Assembly (NCBI GenBank): GCA_018610125.1
Contig: JAHEOI010000386.1
Span: 1 to 5,098 of the forward strand
DNA: 5,098 bases
Reading direction: 5' to 3'
Origin: Verrucomicrobiota bacterium
Lineage (GTDB): Bacteria > Verrucomicrobiota > Verrucomicrobiia > Limisphaerales > JAHEOI01
Shown: positions 4,886 through 5,098 of the stretch, one piece after another
How the letters are laid out: the number at the start of each line of letters is the position of its first letter
Numbering within the stretch: the stretch's first letter is position 1
Notes under the pieces: model-generated
Seen by the model: only the letters and a program-made list of their open reading frames with translations
Told to the model about the DNA's origin: nothing
Databases searched by the model: none
Made by a program: the position numbers and the translations under genes

Positions 4886-5098
4886 ATGAGAATTCCATAT
4901 GATAATCCACGAATCCATCTCTATACGCGGATTCAAAAATCGCCCTATTTTTATGCATCGCGGCAACATGGCGTGCAGTCGTATACGGTCTGCAATCGCA
5001 TGTACCATCCGCGGCACTACGACGACATGATCGCCGAGTACTGGAAGCTGGTCAACGACGTCACGATGTGGGACGTTGGCGTCGAGCGGCAGGTCGAG
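4886..5098 (+). CDS. GcvT/DmdA-like tetrahydrofolate-dependent methyltransferase, N-terminal fragment
   Basis: The first 71 residues are in the window; the rest lies beyond the right edge. The family includes the glycine cleavage T-protein, DMSP demethylase DmdA and the folate domains of dimethylglycine/sarcosine-type enzymes, which transfer one-carbon groups to tetrahydrofolate in the cytoplasm. The pattern RIQKSPYFYASRQHGVQSYT (15-34) followed by CNRMYHP (36-42), then EYWKLVNDVTMWDV (51-64) and VERQVE (66-71), closely follows the DmdA N-terminus as I recall it: R..R.TPF..R.....V..YTVYN.M..P, then YW.L...V..WDV...RQVE. Typical family length is 370-400 residues. The substrate-specific residues lie outside the window, so it could be a true DMSP demethylase, a betaine/dimethylglycine-related enzyme or another aminomethyltransferase. 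The adjacent betaine-type importer favours a methylated osmolyte. Confidence 0.8.
   Translation, partial: MRIPYDNPRIHLYTRIQKSPYFYASRQHGVQSYTVCNRMYHPRHYDDMIAEYWKLVNDVTMWDVGVERQVE

Noticed and set aside
4790..5017. 75-residue minus-strand frame at the right end
   Set aside because: It is antisense to the DmdA/GcvT-like coding start, which has an ideal SD and a recognisable protein; no independent support.

Overview
The window looks like bacterial chromosomal DNA of moderately high G+C. The substrate-binding protein has a plain cleavable signal peptide and no lipobox, which suggests a Gram-negative (diderm) host with a periplasm. I cannot name the genus. There are no RNA genes, CRISPR arrays or insertion sequences, and no sign of recent transfer.

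Layout. Positions 1-3691, all on the minus strand, hold a complete-looking ABC importer operon of the glycine betaine / osmoprotectant family (OpuC / Yeh-Osm type). In transcription order it is permease 1 (3691-3008), ATPase with CBS domains (3011-1833), permease 2 (1836-1090) and a periplasmic binding protein (988 to beyond position 1, lacking only its last few residues). The first three genes overlap by 4 bp (ATGA) at each junction. The binding protein follows a 101-bp gap with its own strong Shine-Dalgarno sequence. Positions 3692-3882 are a divergent control region. It holds a good sigma70-type promoter for the transporter (TTGACG, 17 bp, TATACT) whose -35 box lies inside a perfect 16-bp palindrome. 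A second TGAC-containing palindrome faces the opposite gene. On the plus strand, 3883-4596 encodes a stand-alone class I glutamine amidotransferase-like protein. Positions 4597-4885 are a 289-bp gap with inverted repeats and a candidate promoter. From 4886 to the window end is the N-terminus of a GcvT/DmdA-like folate-dependent methyltransferase.

How they fit together. The importer would bring in a quaternary or methylated amine or sulfonium compound (glycine betaine, choline, DMSP or a relative). The DmdA/GcvT-like enzyme would remove a methyl or aminomethyl group to tetrahydrofolate. The amidotransferase between them is the unexplained part: it has a complete Cys-His-Glu triad but no visible synthetase partner in the window. 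The divergent arrangement with shared palindromes suggests substrate-responsive co-regulation and a catabolic rather than purely osmoprotective role. This reading is inference; the gene families themselves are well supported.
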